NCBI RefSeq assembly: GCF_964266745.1
Contig: NZ_CAXWGX010000012.1
Span: 186,001-250,000 of the forward strand
DNA: 64,000 nt
From: Propionicimonas sp020161015
Lineage (GTDB): Bacteria > Actinomycetota > Actinomycetes > Propionibacteriales > Propionibacteriaceae
Direction of reading: 5' to 3'
The position numbers and the translations under genes are program-made. The notes under the pieces are model-generated. The model was not told the DNA's origin and did not search any database. It saw only the letters and a program-made list of their open reading frames with translations. Shown here piece after piece: positions 1 through 9,660 of this stretch (positions within the stretch are counted from its first letter, which is position 1; each line of letters begins with the position of its first letter).

Positions 1-2
1 AC

Positions 3-890
3 AACGCGCACGCCGTGCCGGGGCGGCACCGATCGCTCACCGGCGTCGAGCACGTCGACAAGAGCATCCACGTCGACCAGTCGCCGATCGGCCGCACGCC
101 GCGCTCGAACCCGGCCACCTACACCGGCGTGTTCGACCACATCCGCCGACTGTTCGCCGACACGCCCGAGGCGAAGGTGCGCGGCTACCAACCGGGCCGG
201 TTCTCCTTCAACGTCAAGGGCGGACGCTGTGAGAACTGTGCCGGGGACGGCACGATCAAGATCGAGATGAACTTCCTGCCGGACGTCTACGTGCCCTGCG
301 AGGTGTGCCACGGCGCGCGGTACAACCGCGAGACGCTCGAGGTGCACTACAAGGGACGCACGATCGCCCAGGTGCTGGACATGCCGATCGAGGAGGCTGT
401 GGAGTTCTTCGCGGCCATCCCGTCGATCGCCCGCCACCTGCGCACCCTGGTCGACGTCGGGCTCGGCTACGTCCGGCTGGGTCAGCCGGCGACGACGCTG
501 TCCGGCGGAGAGGCGCAGCGGGTGAAGCTCGCCTCCGAGCTGCAGAAGCGCTCCACCGGACGGACGATCTACGTGCTCGACGAGCCGACCACCGGCCTGC
601 ACTTCGAGGACATCCGCAAGCTGTTGTCGGTCCTGCAGTCCCTGGTGGACAAGGGCAACACGGTGGTGGTGATCGAGCACAACCTCGACGTGATCAAGGC
701 CGCCGACTGGGTGATCGACCTCGGGCCGGAGGGGGGCTCGCGGGGCGGTCAGGTCGTGGCGGAGGGCACCCCCGAGGACGTGGCCGGAAACCCGGCCTCG
801 TTCACCGGCGCGTTCCTGAAGCCGGTGCTCGCCGGGCACCGCGTGCCGGTGGCGGTCGAGGAACCCGATCTCCTGGCGCCCGCGGGGTAG
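3..890 (+). CDS. uvrA: UvrABC excinuclease subunit A, C-terminal part (5' end outside window)
   Basis: DNA-damage recognition ATPase of nucleotide excision repair; it loads UvrB at lesions in the cytoplasm. Only the last ~296 residues are present, open at the left edge in frame 3. Visible are the C-terminal zinc-binding module with two CxxC pairs (CENC and CEVC about 30 residues apart), the ABC signature LSGGEAQRVKLASEL and the Walker B/D-loop YVLDEPTTGLH of the second ABC domain, and the H-loop IEHNLDV. The gene ends in TAG at 888-890, four bases before the convergent stop of the Rieske gene. Identification is secure; the full length cannot be judged. Confidence 0.97.
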   Translation, partial: NAHAVPGRHRSLTGVEHVDKSIHVDQSPIGRTPRSNPATYTGVFDHIRRLFADTPEAKVRGYQPGRFSFNVKGGRCENCAGDGTIKIEMNFLPDVYVPCEVCHGARYNRETLEVHYKGRTIAQVLDMPIEEAVEFFAAIPSIARHLRTLVDVGLGYVRLGQPATTLSGGEAQRVKLASELQKRSTGRTIYVLDEPTTGLHFEDIRKLLSVLQSLVDKGNTVVVIEHNLDVIKAADWVIDLGPEGGSRGGQVVAEGTPEDVAGNPASFTGAFLKPVLAGHRVPVAVEEPDLLAPAG

Positions 891-894
891 CGCC

Positions 895-1296
895 TCAGCT
901 GATCGTGAGCGCGTCGCCGTTCACGGTGACGGTGGCCCTGGACAGCGCCTTCGTCGCGGGCCCGGTGAGCACCGAACCGTCGGCGAGGGAGAAGCTGCTG
1001 CCGTGGCGCCCGCAGACGATCGCCGCGTCGGTCACCTGCTGCACCGGGAGGTTCTGGTGCGTGCACAGGTATCCGAAGGCCTCGAACGTCCCCGAGGTGG
1101 GCTGGGTGACCACGAACGAGCCCACGATCTTCCCCCCGCCGACGGGGATCTCGGAGGCCGGCACCGTCGTGGGGCCGGTGGCCGTCGCCGCGGACGGGCC
1201 TGAGGCCGCCGCGCACCCGGCGAGGCAGAACGTGACGGCGGCCGCCCCGGCCGTGCTGAGCACGACCCGGCGGCTGGGGAGTGACGGACTGGTCAA
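895..1296 (-). CDS. Rieske [2Fe-2S] domain lipoprotein, Tat-type signal
   Basis: Small exported Rieske protein, 133 aa. The N-terminus has SRRVV followed by a hydrophobic stretch and the lipobox LAGC (Cys28), so it is predicted to be Tat-exported and lipid-anchored outside the membrane. The cluster ligands are clear: CTH (Cys78, His80) and CGRH (Cys95, His98). I chose the TTG codon at 1294-1296 because AGGAGG sits 6 bases upstream of it; an ATG at 1338 would add 14 residues that look unlike a signal peptide. The redox partner is unknown. It lies tail-to-tail with uvrA and diverges from uvrC. The Rieske fold is certain, the physiological role is not. Confidence 0.85.
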   Translation of the reverse strand: MTSPSLPSRRVVLSTAGAAAVTFCLAGCAAASGPSAATATGPTTVPASEIPVGGGKIVGSFVVTQPTSGTFEAFGYLCTHQNLPVQQVTDAAIVCGRHGSSFSLADGSVLTGPATKALSRATVTVNGDALTIS

Positions 1297-1462
1297 TGGG
1301 TCCTCCTGACTCGGATGCTGGAATGGTAGAAGGTTCAACCACCCCCTGCCTGTGACGCGCCTGTGAATCCGGCGCCAGATTGCGTCCTGCCGCCCGGAAC
1401 GGCGCTCCTGGGCTGAGGGCGGGCCTGCGGCGGTCCGCGTCCGGATCGTCAGTGGCGGTGCC

Positions 1463-1468
1463 TATGCT
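1463..1468 (+). promoter_or_regulatory. Putative -10 element of uvrC
   Basis: TATGCT matches the actinobacterial TANNNT -10 pattern and would start a transcript near 1475, giving a leader of about 35 bases before the chosen uvrC start. No good -35 is visible. Confidence 0.4.
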
Positions 1469-1509
1469 GGCTCGGGTGAGGACGACCCGGTTGCGTGAGG
1501 ACGGACGGC

Positions 1510-3465
1510 ATGGCTGATCCGGCCTCCTACCGTCCGGCGCCCGGCACCATCCCGACCGGGCCGGGGGTGTACCGGTTCAGCGACGCGGAGGGACGGGTCG
1601 TCTACGTCGGCAAGGCGGTCAACCTCCGCCAGCGGCTCAGCTCCTACTTCGCCGATCCCGCAGCGCTGCACTTCCGCACGCAGACGATGGTCCGCACGGC
1701 GGCGAAGGTCGAGTGGACGCTGGTGCGCAACGAACTCGAGGCGCTCCAGCTGGAGTACACCTGGATCAAGCAGTTCGAACCGCGCTTCAACATCAAGTAC
1801 CGCGACGACAAGTCCTACCCCTGGGTGGCCGTGACGTGGTCGGAGGAGTTCCCGAGGGTCTTCGTCGGCCGGGGCAGCAAGCGCAAGGGCACGCGCTACT
1901 TCGGCCCGTACGCCCAGGCGTGGGCGATCCGCGACACCATCGACTCGCTGCTGCGCGTGTTCCCGATGCGCTCCTGCACCAAGGGGGTGTTCCACAGCGC
2001 GCACGTGTCCGGGCGTCCCTGCCTGATGGGCTACATCGGCAAGTGCTCAGCCCCCTGCGTCGGACGGATCGACGCCGACGCCCACCGCGCCCTCGTCCAG
2101 GACGTGTGCGACTTCCTCGCCGGGCGCACCTCGACCCTCATCCGGCGCCTCGAGACCGACATGTTCATCGCCTCCACGAACCTGGAGTTCGAGCGAGCCG
2201 CGGTCCTGCGTGACCAGCTCTCCGCGCTCAGGCAGGCCACCGAGCGGAACGCCATCGTTCTGGGCGACGGGACGGACGCCGACCTCGTCGCCCTGGCCGA
2301 GGACCCGCTGGAGGTCGCCGTCCAGGTGTTCCACATCCGCGACGGGCGGGTGCGCGGGGAGCGGGGCTGGGTGGCCGAGCGCAGCGACGACGCGGACACC
2401 GGCGAGCTCCTCGAGCAGTTCCTGCTCCAGCTCTACGCCGACGCGGACGCGGACGCGATCCCCCCGCAGGTGCTCCTCCCCGCCCTGCCGGCCTCGGCGG
2501 AGGTGCTCGGCCAGCTGCTGGGGGAGCAGCGCGAGGGCCGGGTGCGACTGAAGGTGCCCCGGCGCGGCGACAAGGCGGCCCTGCTGCAGACCGCCGCCCG
2601 CAACGCCGCCGACTCCCTCGCCCTCCACAAGGTGCGCCGGGCCAGCGACCTGTCCACCCGGAACCGGGCGCTGGAGGAGCTCCAGGAGGCGCTCGACCTC
2701 CCGCAGGTGCCGCTGCGCATCGAGTGCTACGACATCTCCCACACCCAGGGCACGGAGGTCGTCGCGTCGATGGTGGTGTTCGAGGACGGCCTGCCCCGCA
2801 AGGGGGAGTACCGCCGGTTCATCATCCGGACCGTGGAGGGATCGAACGACGTCGGCGCGATGCACGAGGTGCTCACGCGGAGGTTCACCAGGCTGATCGA
2901 GGAGCGGCGGCAGGCCGGGCGCGAGGACGAGTCCGGGCCACTCCTCGTCGACCCCACGACCGGAGCCCCGCGCAAGTTCGCCTACGCCCCCTCGCTGGTG
3001 GTCGTGGACGGCGGCGCGCCCCAGGTCGCGGCCGCGGAGCGGGCGCTCGCCGACCTCGGTGTGGTCGACGTCGCGCTGTGCGGGCTGGCCAAGCGCCTGG
3101 AGGAGGTGTGGCTCCCGGGGGAGGAGTACCCGCTCATCCTGCCGCGCGCCAGCGAGGGGCTGTACCTGCTCCAGCGGGTGCGGGACGAGGCCCACCGCTT
3201 CGCCATCACCCACCACCGGGGCCGGCGCAGCGCCAGCATGGTGGAGTCGCTGCTCGACGACGTCCCCGGGCTCGGGGAGATCCGTCGCAAGGCGCTGATC
3301 ACCTACTTCGGGTCGCTGCGGAAGCTGCGGGCGGCCACCGTGGAGCAGATCGCCCAGGTGCCGGGCATCGGGCCGCGCACCGCCGCGTCCATCAAGGAGG
3401 CGCTCGCCGGACAGGAACCGCCGGTCGCGATCAACGTGACCACCGGCGAGGTCATCGAGCAGTGA
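1510..3465 (+). CDS. uvrC: UvrABC excinuclease subunit C
   Basis: Dual-incision nuclease of nucleotide excision repair, 651 aa, normal length. Domains in order: GIY-YIG nuclease for the 3' cut at the N-terminus (GVYRF...VVYVGKAVNLRQR), the CxxxxCxxPCxxxC-like region around SCTKGVFHSAHVSGRPCLMGYIGKC (seen as several Cys), a UVR domain, the RNase H-like endonuclease domain for the 5' cut (IECYDISHTQG and VVVDGGAPQV) and a C-terminal double helix-hairpin-helix (DDVPGLGEIRRKAL, QVPGIGPRTAASI). An in-frame GTG at 1495 could add 5 residues; I prefer ATG 1510 because TGAGG lies about 8 bases upstream. rapZ follows 24 bases downstream. Confidence 0.97.
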   Translation: MADPASYRPAPGTIPTGPGVYRFSDAEGRVVYVGKAVNLRQRLSSYFADPAALHFRTQTMVRTAAKVEWTLVRNELEALQLEYTWIKQFEPRFNIKYRDDKSYPWVAVTWSEEFPRVFVGRGSKRKGTRYFGPYAQAWAIRDTIDSLLRVFPMRSCTKGVFHSAHVSGRPCLMGYIGKCSAPCVGRIDADAHRALVQDVCDFLAGRTSTLIRRLETDMFIASTNLEFERAAVLRDQLSALRQATERNAIVLGDGTDADLVALAEDPLEVAVQVFHIRDGRVRGERGWVAERSDDADTGELLEQFLLQLYADADADAIPPQVLLPALPASAEVLGQLLGEQREGRVRLKVPRRGDKAALLQTAARNAADSLALHKVRRASDLSTRNRALEELQEALDLPQVPLRIECYDISHTQGTEVVASMVVFEDGLPRKGEYRRFIIRTVEGSNDVGAMHEVLTRRFTRLIEERRQAGREDESGPLLVDPTTGAPRKFAYAPSLVVVDGGAPQVAAAERALADLGVVDVALCGLAKRLEEVWLPGEEYPLILPRASEGLYLLQRVRDEAHRFAITHHRGRRSASMVESLLDDVPGLGEIRRKALITYFGSLRKLRAATVEQIAQVPGIGPRTAASIKEALAGQEPPVAINVTTGEVIEQ

Positions 3466-3477
3466 GCCCCGCGGCGG

Positions 3478-3483
3478 GATAAT
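3478..3483 (+). promoter_or_regulatory. -10 element for leaderless rapZ
   Basis: GATAAT lies 6 bases before the rapZ ATG and keeps the two most conserved -10 bases (A at position 2, T at position 6). This geometry puts the transcription start at or next to the start codon, predicting a leaderless rapZ mRNA in addition to readthrough from uvrC. Confidence 0.45.
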
Positions 3484-3489
3484 GAGCCC

Positions 3490-4359
3490 ATGAACGACTC
3501 CGCCCCGCCCGTAGAACTGCTGGTGATCACCGGTATGTCCGGTGCGGGACGCCGGACGGCCGGCCACGCCCTGGAGGACCTCGGCTGGTTCGTCGTCGAC
3601 AACCTCCCCCCGAGCATGCTTCCCGAGCTCCTCCAGATCAGCCGGCGCCGCCAGTTCACCCGGGTCGCCGTCCTGCTGGACGTGCGCAGCCGCTCGGACT
3701 TCCAGCAGATCCCGGCCGCGTTCTCCGCCCTGGGGGACGTCGGGGTGGTGCCGCAGATCCTTTTCCTCGACGCCAGCGACGAGGCGATCGTCCGCCGGCA
3801 GGAATCCGTGCGGCGGCCGCTCCCGCTGCAGGGTTCCGGGCGCCTGCTCGACGGCATCCGCAAGGAGCGCAAGATGCTGGCCGGGCTGCGCGCCAGCGCC
3901 GACCTCGTGATCGACACCTCCTCGATCAACGTGCACGAGCTGGCCGCGCGCGTCGCCAAGGCCTACGCGAGTGCGTCCGAGACCGACCTCCAGGTCACCC
4001 TGATGTCGTTCGGGTTCAAGAACGGGATCCCGATCGACGCCGACCTCGTGTTCGACGCACGATTCCTGCCGAACCCGCACTGGGTGCCGGCGCTTCGGCC
4101 GCAGACCGGGCTGGCGCAGCCGGTGTCCGCCTACGTGCTCGGGCAGCCGGACGCGGAGCCGTTCCTCCAGCACGCCCTCGGGCTGATCGACCTGATGCGC
4201 CCCGGGTACGTCCGCGAGGGCAAGCGCCACGCCACCGTCGCGATCGGCTGCACCGGCGGCAAGCACCGCTCGACCGCGCTCGTCGAGGAGCTGTCCCGCC
4301 GCCTCGCGGCGGAAGGCGTGCACACCGAGGTCGTGCACCGGGACCTGGGAATGGAGTGA
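3490..4359 (+). CDS. rapZ: RapZ/YvcJ family nucleotide-binding protein
   Basis: P-loop GTPase/ATPase family. In Escherichia coli RapZ is an RNase adaptor controlling GlmS; in Gram-positives the role is less clear. 289 aa, usual length. The Walker A region is GMSGAGRRT (residues 15-23), with the canonical GKS/T replaced by GRR/T. The C-terminal domain carries the family signature AIGCTGGKHRSTALVEEL. It is part of the conserved rapZ-yvcK-whiA cluster: its stop overlaps the GTG start of yvcK by 4 bases (GTGA), so the two are probably translationally coupled. Family assignment is secure; biochemical function in this organism is inferred. Confidence 0.93.
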   Translation: MNDSAPPVELLVITGMSGAGRRTAGHALEDLGWFVVDNLPPSMLPELLQISRRRQFTRVAVLLDVRSRSDFQQIPAAFSALGDVGVVPQILFLDASDEAIVRRQESVRRPLPLQGSGRLLDGIRKERKMLAGLRASADLVIDTSSINVHELAARVAKAYASASETDLQVTLMSFGFKNGIPIDADLVFDARFLPNPHWVPALRPQTGLAQPVSAYVLGQPDAEPFLQHALGLIDLMRPGYVREGKRHATVAIGCTGGKHRSTALVEELSRRLAAEGVHTEVVHRDLGME

Positions 4360-5309
4360 ACGGGTTCGCCCCGCCGCCGTCCGTGGTGGCCTTCGGCGGC
4401 GGCCACGGCCTCGCCGCCAGCTTGACCGCCCTGCGCCAGCTCACCCACCGGCTGACGGCCGTGGTGACCGTCGCCGACGACGGCGGCTCGTCCGGCCGGT
4501 TGCGCGAGGAGTTCCCGATCCTGCCCCCCGGCGACCTGCGGATGGCCCTGGCGGCGCTGTGCGGCGACGACGAGGTGGGGCGCGCGTGGGCAGAGGTACT
4601 GCAGTCGCGCTTCCCCGGGGACGGCCCGCTCGGCGGACACAGCATCGGCAACCTGCTGATCGCCGGGCTGTGGCAGCAGCTGTCCGACCCGGTGGCCGGC
4701 CTCGACATGGTGGCCGCCATGCTCCACGTCGAGGGACGGGTGCTGCCGATGGCGGCCGTCCCCCTGGTGATCGAGGCGGACGTGATCGGCGCCGACCCGT
4801 CCTCGCCCGACGAGGTGACGCTCGTCGTCGGCCAGGAGGCCGTGGCCCTGGCGACCGGGGAGATCGCCGACGTCCGGTTGGTGCCGGCGGACCCGCCGGC
4901 CGTACCGGAGGCGCTGCGCGCCGTCCACGCCGCCGACTACCTCGTGTTCGGGCCGGGGTCCTGGTACTCCTCGGTGATCCCGCACGTGCTCGTACCCGAA
5001 CTCCTGGACGCGATCCAGGCGTCGCGCGCCCGCCGGATCCTCACCCTCAACCTGGTGCCGACCGAGGACGAGACGCCCGCGTACACTGCGTCCCGCCACG
5101 TGGAGGTGCTCGCCGAGCACGCGCCCGGACTGCGCCTCGACGCGGTCGTCGCCGATCCGTCCTTCGCCGCCGGCGACCCGCACCTGGCGACCTACGTGCA
5201 GTCGCTGGGTGCCCGCCTGGTCGTCGCGCCCGTCCGGATGAGGGACGGGTCGCCCCGCCACGATCCCCACCTCCTGGCCGCGGTTTATGCGGGGATCATG
5301 GGTCTGTAG
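4356..5309 (+). CDS. yvcK: YvcK/CuvA-type gluconeogenesis factor (CofD-like fold)
   Basis: 317 aa, normal length. YvcK proteins have the CofD/2-phospho-L-lactate transferase fold and bind UDP-sugars; known members affect carbon metabolism, cell shape and peptidoglycan synthesis. Visible motifs are the N-terminal VVAFGGGHGLAASL, VTVADDGGSSGRLREEF, the PPGDLRMAL segment, and GGHSIGNLLI. The start is GTG at 4356, overlapping the rapZ stop. A TANNNT element for whiA sits on its stop codon. A coenzyme F420 role is unlikely because of the YvcK-type context between rapZ and whiA. Confidence 0.92.
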   Translation: MNGFAPPPSVVAFGGGHGLAASLTALRQLTHRLTAVVTVADDGGSSGRLREEFPILPPGDLRMALAALCGDDEVGRAWAEVLQSRFPGDGPLGGHSIGNLLIAGLWQQLSDPVAGLDMVAAMLHVEGRVLPMAAVPLVIEADVIGADPSSPDEVTLVVGQEAVALATGEIADVRLVPADPPAVPEALRAVHAADYLVFGPGSWYSSVIPHVLVPELLDAIQASRARRILTLNLVPTEDETPAYTASRHVEVLAEHAPGLRLDAVVADPSFAAGDPHLATYVQSLGARLVVAPVRMRDGSPRHDPHLLAAVYAGIMGL

Positions 5310-5312
5310 GCT
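5307..5312 (+). promoter_or_regulatory. Putative -10 element of whiA
   Basis: TAGGCT overlaps the TAG stop of yvcK and would give whiA its own transcript with a leader of roughly 37 bases. Confidence 0.4.
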
Positions 5313-5355
5313 AAGCGCCCATCGACGCTCTCGGCGAAAGGCAGTTTCCGGCAAC

Positions 5356-6342
5356 ATGGCGATGACGCAGCAGGTGAAGTCCGAGCTGGCGACCCTGGAG
5401 GTGACCAAGCCGGAGCTTCGCAAGGCCGAGGTGGCCGCATTGCTGCGGTTCGCCAACGGCCTGCACATCGCCGGCGGGCGGATCGTTGTCGAGGCGGAGC
5501 TCGACACCGGCGTCGCCGCACGCCGCCTGCGCACCGCGATCGCCGAGCTGTTCGGCTTCACCTGCGAGTTCGTCGTGATCACCGGCAGCGGCCTGCGCCG
5601 CGGCACCCGGTACGTCGTGCGGCTGATCCGCGACGGCGAGTCCCTCGCCCGGCAGACCGGCCTCATCGATCCGCGCGGGCGTCCCGTCCGCGGGCTGCCC
5701 GTCCAGGTGGTCAACGGAGGCATCGAGGTGTCGGTCGCCGCGTGGCGCGGCGCGTTCCTCGCGCACGGCTCGCTCACCGAGCCGGGACGCTCGATGGCGC
5801 TCGAGGTCACCTGCCCCGGCTCGGAGGCCGCGCTGGCCCTGGTCGGCGCCGCCCGGCGGCTCGGCATCAGTGCGAAGGCACGGGAGGTGCGCGGAATCGA
5901 CCGCGTGGTCATCCGGGACGGCGACGCGATCTCGGCGATGCTCACCCGGCTCGGTGCGCACGAGTCGGTGCTCGCCTGGGAGGACCGCCGGATGCGCCGC
6001 GAGGTCCGCGCCTCCGCCAACCGCTTGGCGAACTTCGACGACGCCAACCTCCGCCGCTCCGCGCGGGCCGCGGTGGCCGCCGGGGCCCGCGTCCGCCGTG
6101 CCCTGGAGATCCTGGGCGAGGACATCCCCGAGCACCTGCTGGTGGCTGGCCAGCTGCGGCTCGAGCACAAGCAGGCCAGCCTGGAGGAGCTGGGGCAGTT
6201 GCACGTCCCGCCACTCACCAAGGATGCCGTCGCCGGTCGCATCCGTCGGCTGCTCGCGACCGCGGACAAGCGGGCCGGCGAGCTGGGCGTCCCGAACACC
6301 GAGGCCGTCCTGAGCCCCGAGATGCTGGACGAGGACGCCTGA
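5356..6342 (+). CDS. whiA: DNA-binding regulator WhiA
   Basis: 328 aa. WhiA combines an N-terminal LAGLIDADG homing-endonuclease-like domain with a C-terminal helix-turn-helix. In Streptomyces it co-activates sporulation and division genes with WhiB; in Firmicutes it affects division and chromosome segregation. The MTQQVKSEL opening matches the family, so ATG 5356 is preferred over a GTG-type extension from 5287. The C-terminal HTH region is around LEELGQLHVPPLTKDAVAGRIRRL. It closes the rapZ-yvcK-whiA unit. The organism need not sporulate, since non-sporulating Actinomycetota keep whiA. Confidence 0.95.
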   Translation: MAMTQQVKSELATLEVTKPELRKAEVAALLRFANGLHIAGGRIVVEAELDTGVAARRLRTAIAELFGFTCEFVVITGSGLRRGTRYVVRLIRDGESLARQTGLIDPRGRPVRGLPVQVVNGGIEVSVAAWRGAFLAHGSLTEPGRSMALEVTCPGSEAALALVGAARRLGISAKAREVRGIDRVVIRDGDAISAMLTRLGAHESVLAWEDRRMRREVRASANRLANFDDANLRRSARAAVAAGARVRRALEILGEDIPEHLLVAGQLRLEHKQASLEELGQLHVPPLTKDAVAGRIRRLLATADKRAGELGVPNTEAVLSPEMLDEDA

Positions 6343-6440
6343 GGCGCACCGCACCGCCGGTGTCCGGAACGGGGGCTCTGCGGGCTCCCGGGTGCACGGT
6401 CCGGATTTCCGCCCCTGCATCCGGCGGCACCGTGAACCGA

Positions 6441-6446
6441 TAGGGT
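6441..6446 (+). promoter_or_regulatory. Putative -10 element of the gap operon
   Basis: TAGGGT lies 64 bases before the gap start codon in the 168-base gap after whiA. The transcript would carry a leader of about 58 bases with AAAGGAGA as ribosome binding site 11 bases before the ATG. Confidence 0.4.
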
Positions 6447-6510
6447 GGAACCCGAACAGGGCTGGGCTCAAGCCCGCCACTGGACCCGTTCGTAAAGGAG
6501 ACCCTCACTT

Positions 6511-7515
<1,005 letters not shown>

Positions 7516-7523
7516 TGATCGAT

Positions 7524-7557
7524 GACGGGTCGGTCCGCGTTGGCGGGCCGGCCCGTC
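7524..7557 (+). terminator. Hairpin between gap and pgk (attenuator or processing site)
   Basis: A 15-bp stem (7524-7538 with 7543-7557, two G-T pairs) closes a GTTG loop and is followed by TCTTCAT without a clear T run. It could partially terminate transcription after gap or stabilise the gap 3' end. Nothing excludes readthrough into pgk. Confidence 0.6.
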
Positions 7558-7586
7558 TCTTCATGAACGGAAGAGAGAGGTAAGAG

Positions 7587-8795
7587 GTGAAATCAGTCAA
7601 GGACCTCGGTGAGCTGAGGGGCAAGCGCGTCCTGATCCGGTGCGACTTCAACGTGCCGCTGGATGGGGACACCATCACCGACGATGGCCGGATCCGCGCG
7701 GCGCTGCCGACCCTGACCCTGCTCAAGGACGCCGGCGCGAAGGTCGTCATCATGGCGCACCTGGGCCGGCCCAAGGGCCAGGTCAACCCGAAGTACTCGC
7801 TGGCCCCGGCCGCCCGGCGGCTCGGTGAGCTGATCGGCGCCGACGTGAAGCTGGCCACCGACGTGGTCGGCGAGAGCGCCACCGCCACCGTCGCCGCACT
7901 CGCCGACGGCGAGATCGCGATGCTCGAGAACGTCCGCTACGAGCCGGCCGAGGAGTCCAAGGTGGACGCCGAGCGCGAGGAGCTCGCCGCGAAGTACGCC
8001 GCCCTCGGTGACGTGTTCGTGTCCGATGGCTTCGGCGTCGTGCACCGCAAGCAGGCGTCCGTGTACGACGTCGCCAAGCTCCTGCCGAACGCCGCCGGGT
8101 TCCTGGTGGCCAAGGAGGTCGAGGTGCTCAAGAAGCTCACCGAGAGCCCCGCGAGCCCCTACGTCGTCGTCCTCGGCGGCGCGAAGGTCGCCGACAAGCT
8201 GGCGGTCATCGACAACCTGCTGAAGGTCGCGGACACCCTCATCATCGGTGGCGGCATGGCCTACACCTTCCTCAAGGCCAAGGGCTACGAGGTCGGCACG
8301 TCCCTGCTCGACAGCGAGAAGATCGAGACCTGCGCCGGCTACCTCGAGCAGGCCACCGCTGCCGGCAAGCAGATCCTGCTGCCCGTCGACGTGCGCGTGG
8401 TGTCCGAGCTGGACATCCCGGCGCGCCACGCCAGCGAGGTGACCATCGTCGACGCCGACGGCATCCCGGCCGACCAGGAGGGCGCCGACATCGGCCCGAA
8501 GTCCGAGGCGCTGTTCGCGGACGCGATCGCCGGTGCGGCGACGATCTTCTGGAACGGCCCGATGGGCGTCGCGGAGATCCCGTCCCTTGCGCTGGGCACC
8601 GACGCGGTCGCGAAGGCGCTTGCCGCCTCCAGCGGCTTCTCGGTGGTGGGTGGTGGCGACTCCGCCGCCGCCGTGCGCAACCTCGGGTTCGCAGACGAGG
8701 CCTTCGGCCACATCTCCACCGGTGGCGGTGCGTCACTGGAGTACCTCGAGGGCAAGGTGCTCCCGGGTCTTGCTGTCCTGGAAGGGGAGAACTGA
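7587..8795 (+). CDS. pgk: Phosphoglycerate kinase
   Basis: Transfers phosphate from 1,3-bisphosphoglycerate to ADP. 402 aa, normal. The N-terminal RVLIRCDFNVPL motif, the substrate-binding HLGRPKG, VLGGAKVADKL, and the C-terminal GGGDSAAAVRN nucleotide-binding loop are all present. Start GTG at 7587, with AGAGAGG/TAAGAGG upstream. tpiA begins one base after the stop, so the two are co-transcribed and probably coupled. Confidence 0.98.
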   Translation: MKSVKDLGELRGKRVLIRCDFNVPLDGDTITDDGRIRAALPTLTLLKDAGAKVVIMAHLGRPKGQVNPKYSLAPAARRLGELIGADVKLATDVVGESATATVAALADGEIAMLENVRYEPAEESKVDAEREELAAKYAALGDVFVSDGFGVVHRKQASVYDVAKLLPNAAGFLVAKEVEVLKKLTESPASPYVVVLGGAKVADKLAVIDNLLKVADTLIIGGGMAYTFLKAKGYEVGTSLLDSEKIETCAGYLEQATAAGKQILLPVDVRVVSELDIPARHASEVTIVDADGIPADQEGADIGPKSEALFADAIAGAATIFWNGPMGVAEIPSLALGTDAVAKALAASSGFSVVGGGDSAAAVRNLGFADEAFGHISTGGGASLEYLEGKVLPGLAVLEGEN

Positions 8796-8796
8796 C

Positions 8797-9579
8797 ATGG
8801 CACGCACGTCGCTCATGGCGGGCAACTGGAAGATGAACCTCAACCACGTCGAGGCCACCGGGCTGGTGCAGAAGCTGGCCTGGACGCTGGCCGACGCCAA
8901 GTACGACCCGGCATTGTCCGAGGCGGCCGTGATCGTCCCGTTCACCGACATCCGGACCGTGCAGACCCTGGTCGAGGGGGACAAGCTGCCGCTGAAGTTC
9001 GGCGCGCAGGACGTCTCCGTCCACGCGTCCGGCGCCTACACCGGCGAGGTCTCGGCCGACATGCTGGCCAAGCTGAACTGCAGCTACGTCGTGGTCGGGC
9101 ACTCCGAGCGCCGCGAGTACCACGGCGAGACCGACGAGCTGATCGGCGCCAAGGCGAAGGTGGTGTTCGAGGCCGGCATGACCCCGATCATCTGCTGCGG
9201 CGAGGTGCTCGAGATCCGCAAGCAGGGCACGCACGTCGAGCACGTCCTCGGCCAGGTCGAGGACTGCCTCGCCCCGCTGACCGCGGAGCAGGTCGCCGCG
9301 TCCGTCATCGCCTACGAGCCGGTCTGGGCGATCGGCACCGGCGAGGTGGCCACCCCCGAGGACGCCCAGGAGGTCTGCGGTGCGATCCGTGGCTACGTCA
9401 CCGACACCTTCGGTGCGGCCGCCGGTGAGGCCGTGCGCATCCAGTACGGCGGCTCGGTGAAGGCCAGCAACGTGGTCGAGATCATGGCGCAGCCCGACGT
9501 CGACGGCGCCCTCGTCGGAGGCGCGAGCCTCAATGCGGACGAGTTCGCCAAGATCGTCATGTACTACGCGGCCGGCTGA
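8797..9579 (+). CDS. tpiA: Triosephosphate isomerase
   Basis: Interconverts dihydroxyacetone phosphate and glyceraldehyde-3-phosphate. 260 aa, as usual for Actinomycetota. Motifs: AGNWKMNLN near the N-terminus (catalytic Lys), VVGHSERREY (catalytic His) and YEPVWAIGTG (catalytic Glu, phosphate loop), with YGGSVKASN near the end. ATG 8797 follows GAAGGGGAGA. It is the last gene of gap-pgk-tpiA, with a strong terminator at 9601-9636. Confidence 0.98.
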   Translation: MARTSLMAGNWKMNLNHVEATGLVQKLAWTLADAKYDPALSEAAVIVPFTDIRTVQTLVEGDKLPLKFGAQDVSVHASGAYTGEVSADMLAKLNCSYVVVGHSERREYHGETDELIGAKAKVVFEAGMTPIICCGEVLEIRKQGTHVEHVLGQVEDCLAPLTAEQVAASVIAYEPVWAIGTGEVATPEDAQEVCGAIRGYVTDTFGAAAGEAVRIQYGGSVKASNVVEIMAQPDVDGALVGGASLNADEFAKIVMYYAAG

Positions 9580-9600
9580 CCCCAGCCCGCGTCCGACCCC

Positions 9601-9636
9601 GCCCCCTCCCTCCGGCCCACGCCGGAGTGAGGGGGC
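9601..9636 (+). terminator. Intrinsic terminator after tpiA
   Basis: GCCCCCTCCCTCCGGC pairs with GCCGGAGTGAGGGGGC (16-bp stem, one mismatch) around a CCAC loop, followed by TTCGTCGT. It lies 21 bases after the tpiA stop. Confidence 0.85.
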
Positions 9637-9660
9637 TTCGTCGTCCCCCGTCCCTGCGTC

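Noticed and set aside
1495..1509. GTG 1495 as the uvrC start
   Set aside because: Possible, but ATG 1510 has better Shine-Dalgarno spacing and the family begins near it.
2047..4338. 763-aa minus-strand open frame opposite uvrC and rapZ
   Set aside because: High GC leaves long stop-free antisense frames. Its translation is His/Arg/Gly/Asp-rich without motifs, and both plus-strand genes are certain.
4131..6299. 722-aa minus-strand open frame opposite rapZ-yvcK-whiA
   Set aside because: Antisense shadow; it spans three well-identified genes and shows no domain.
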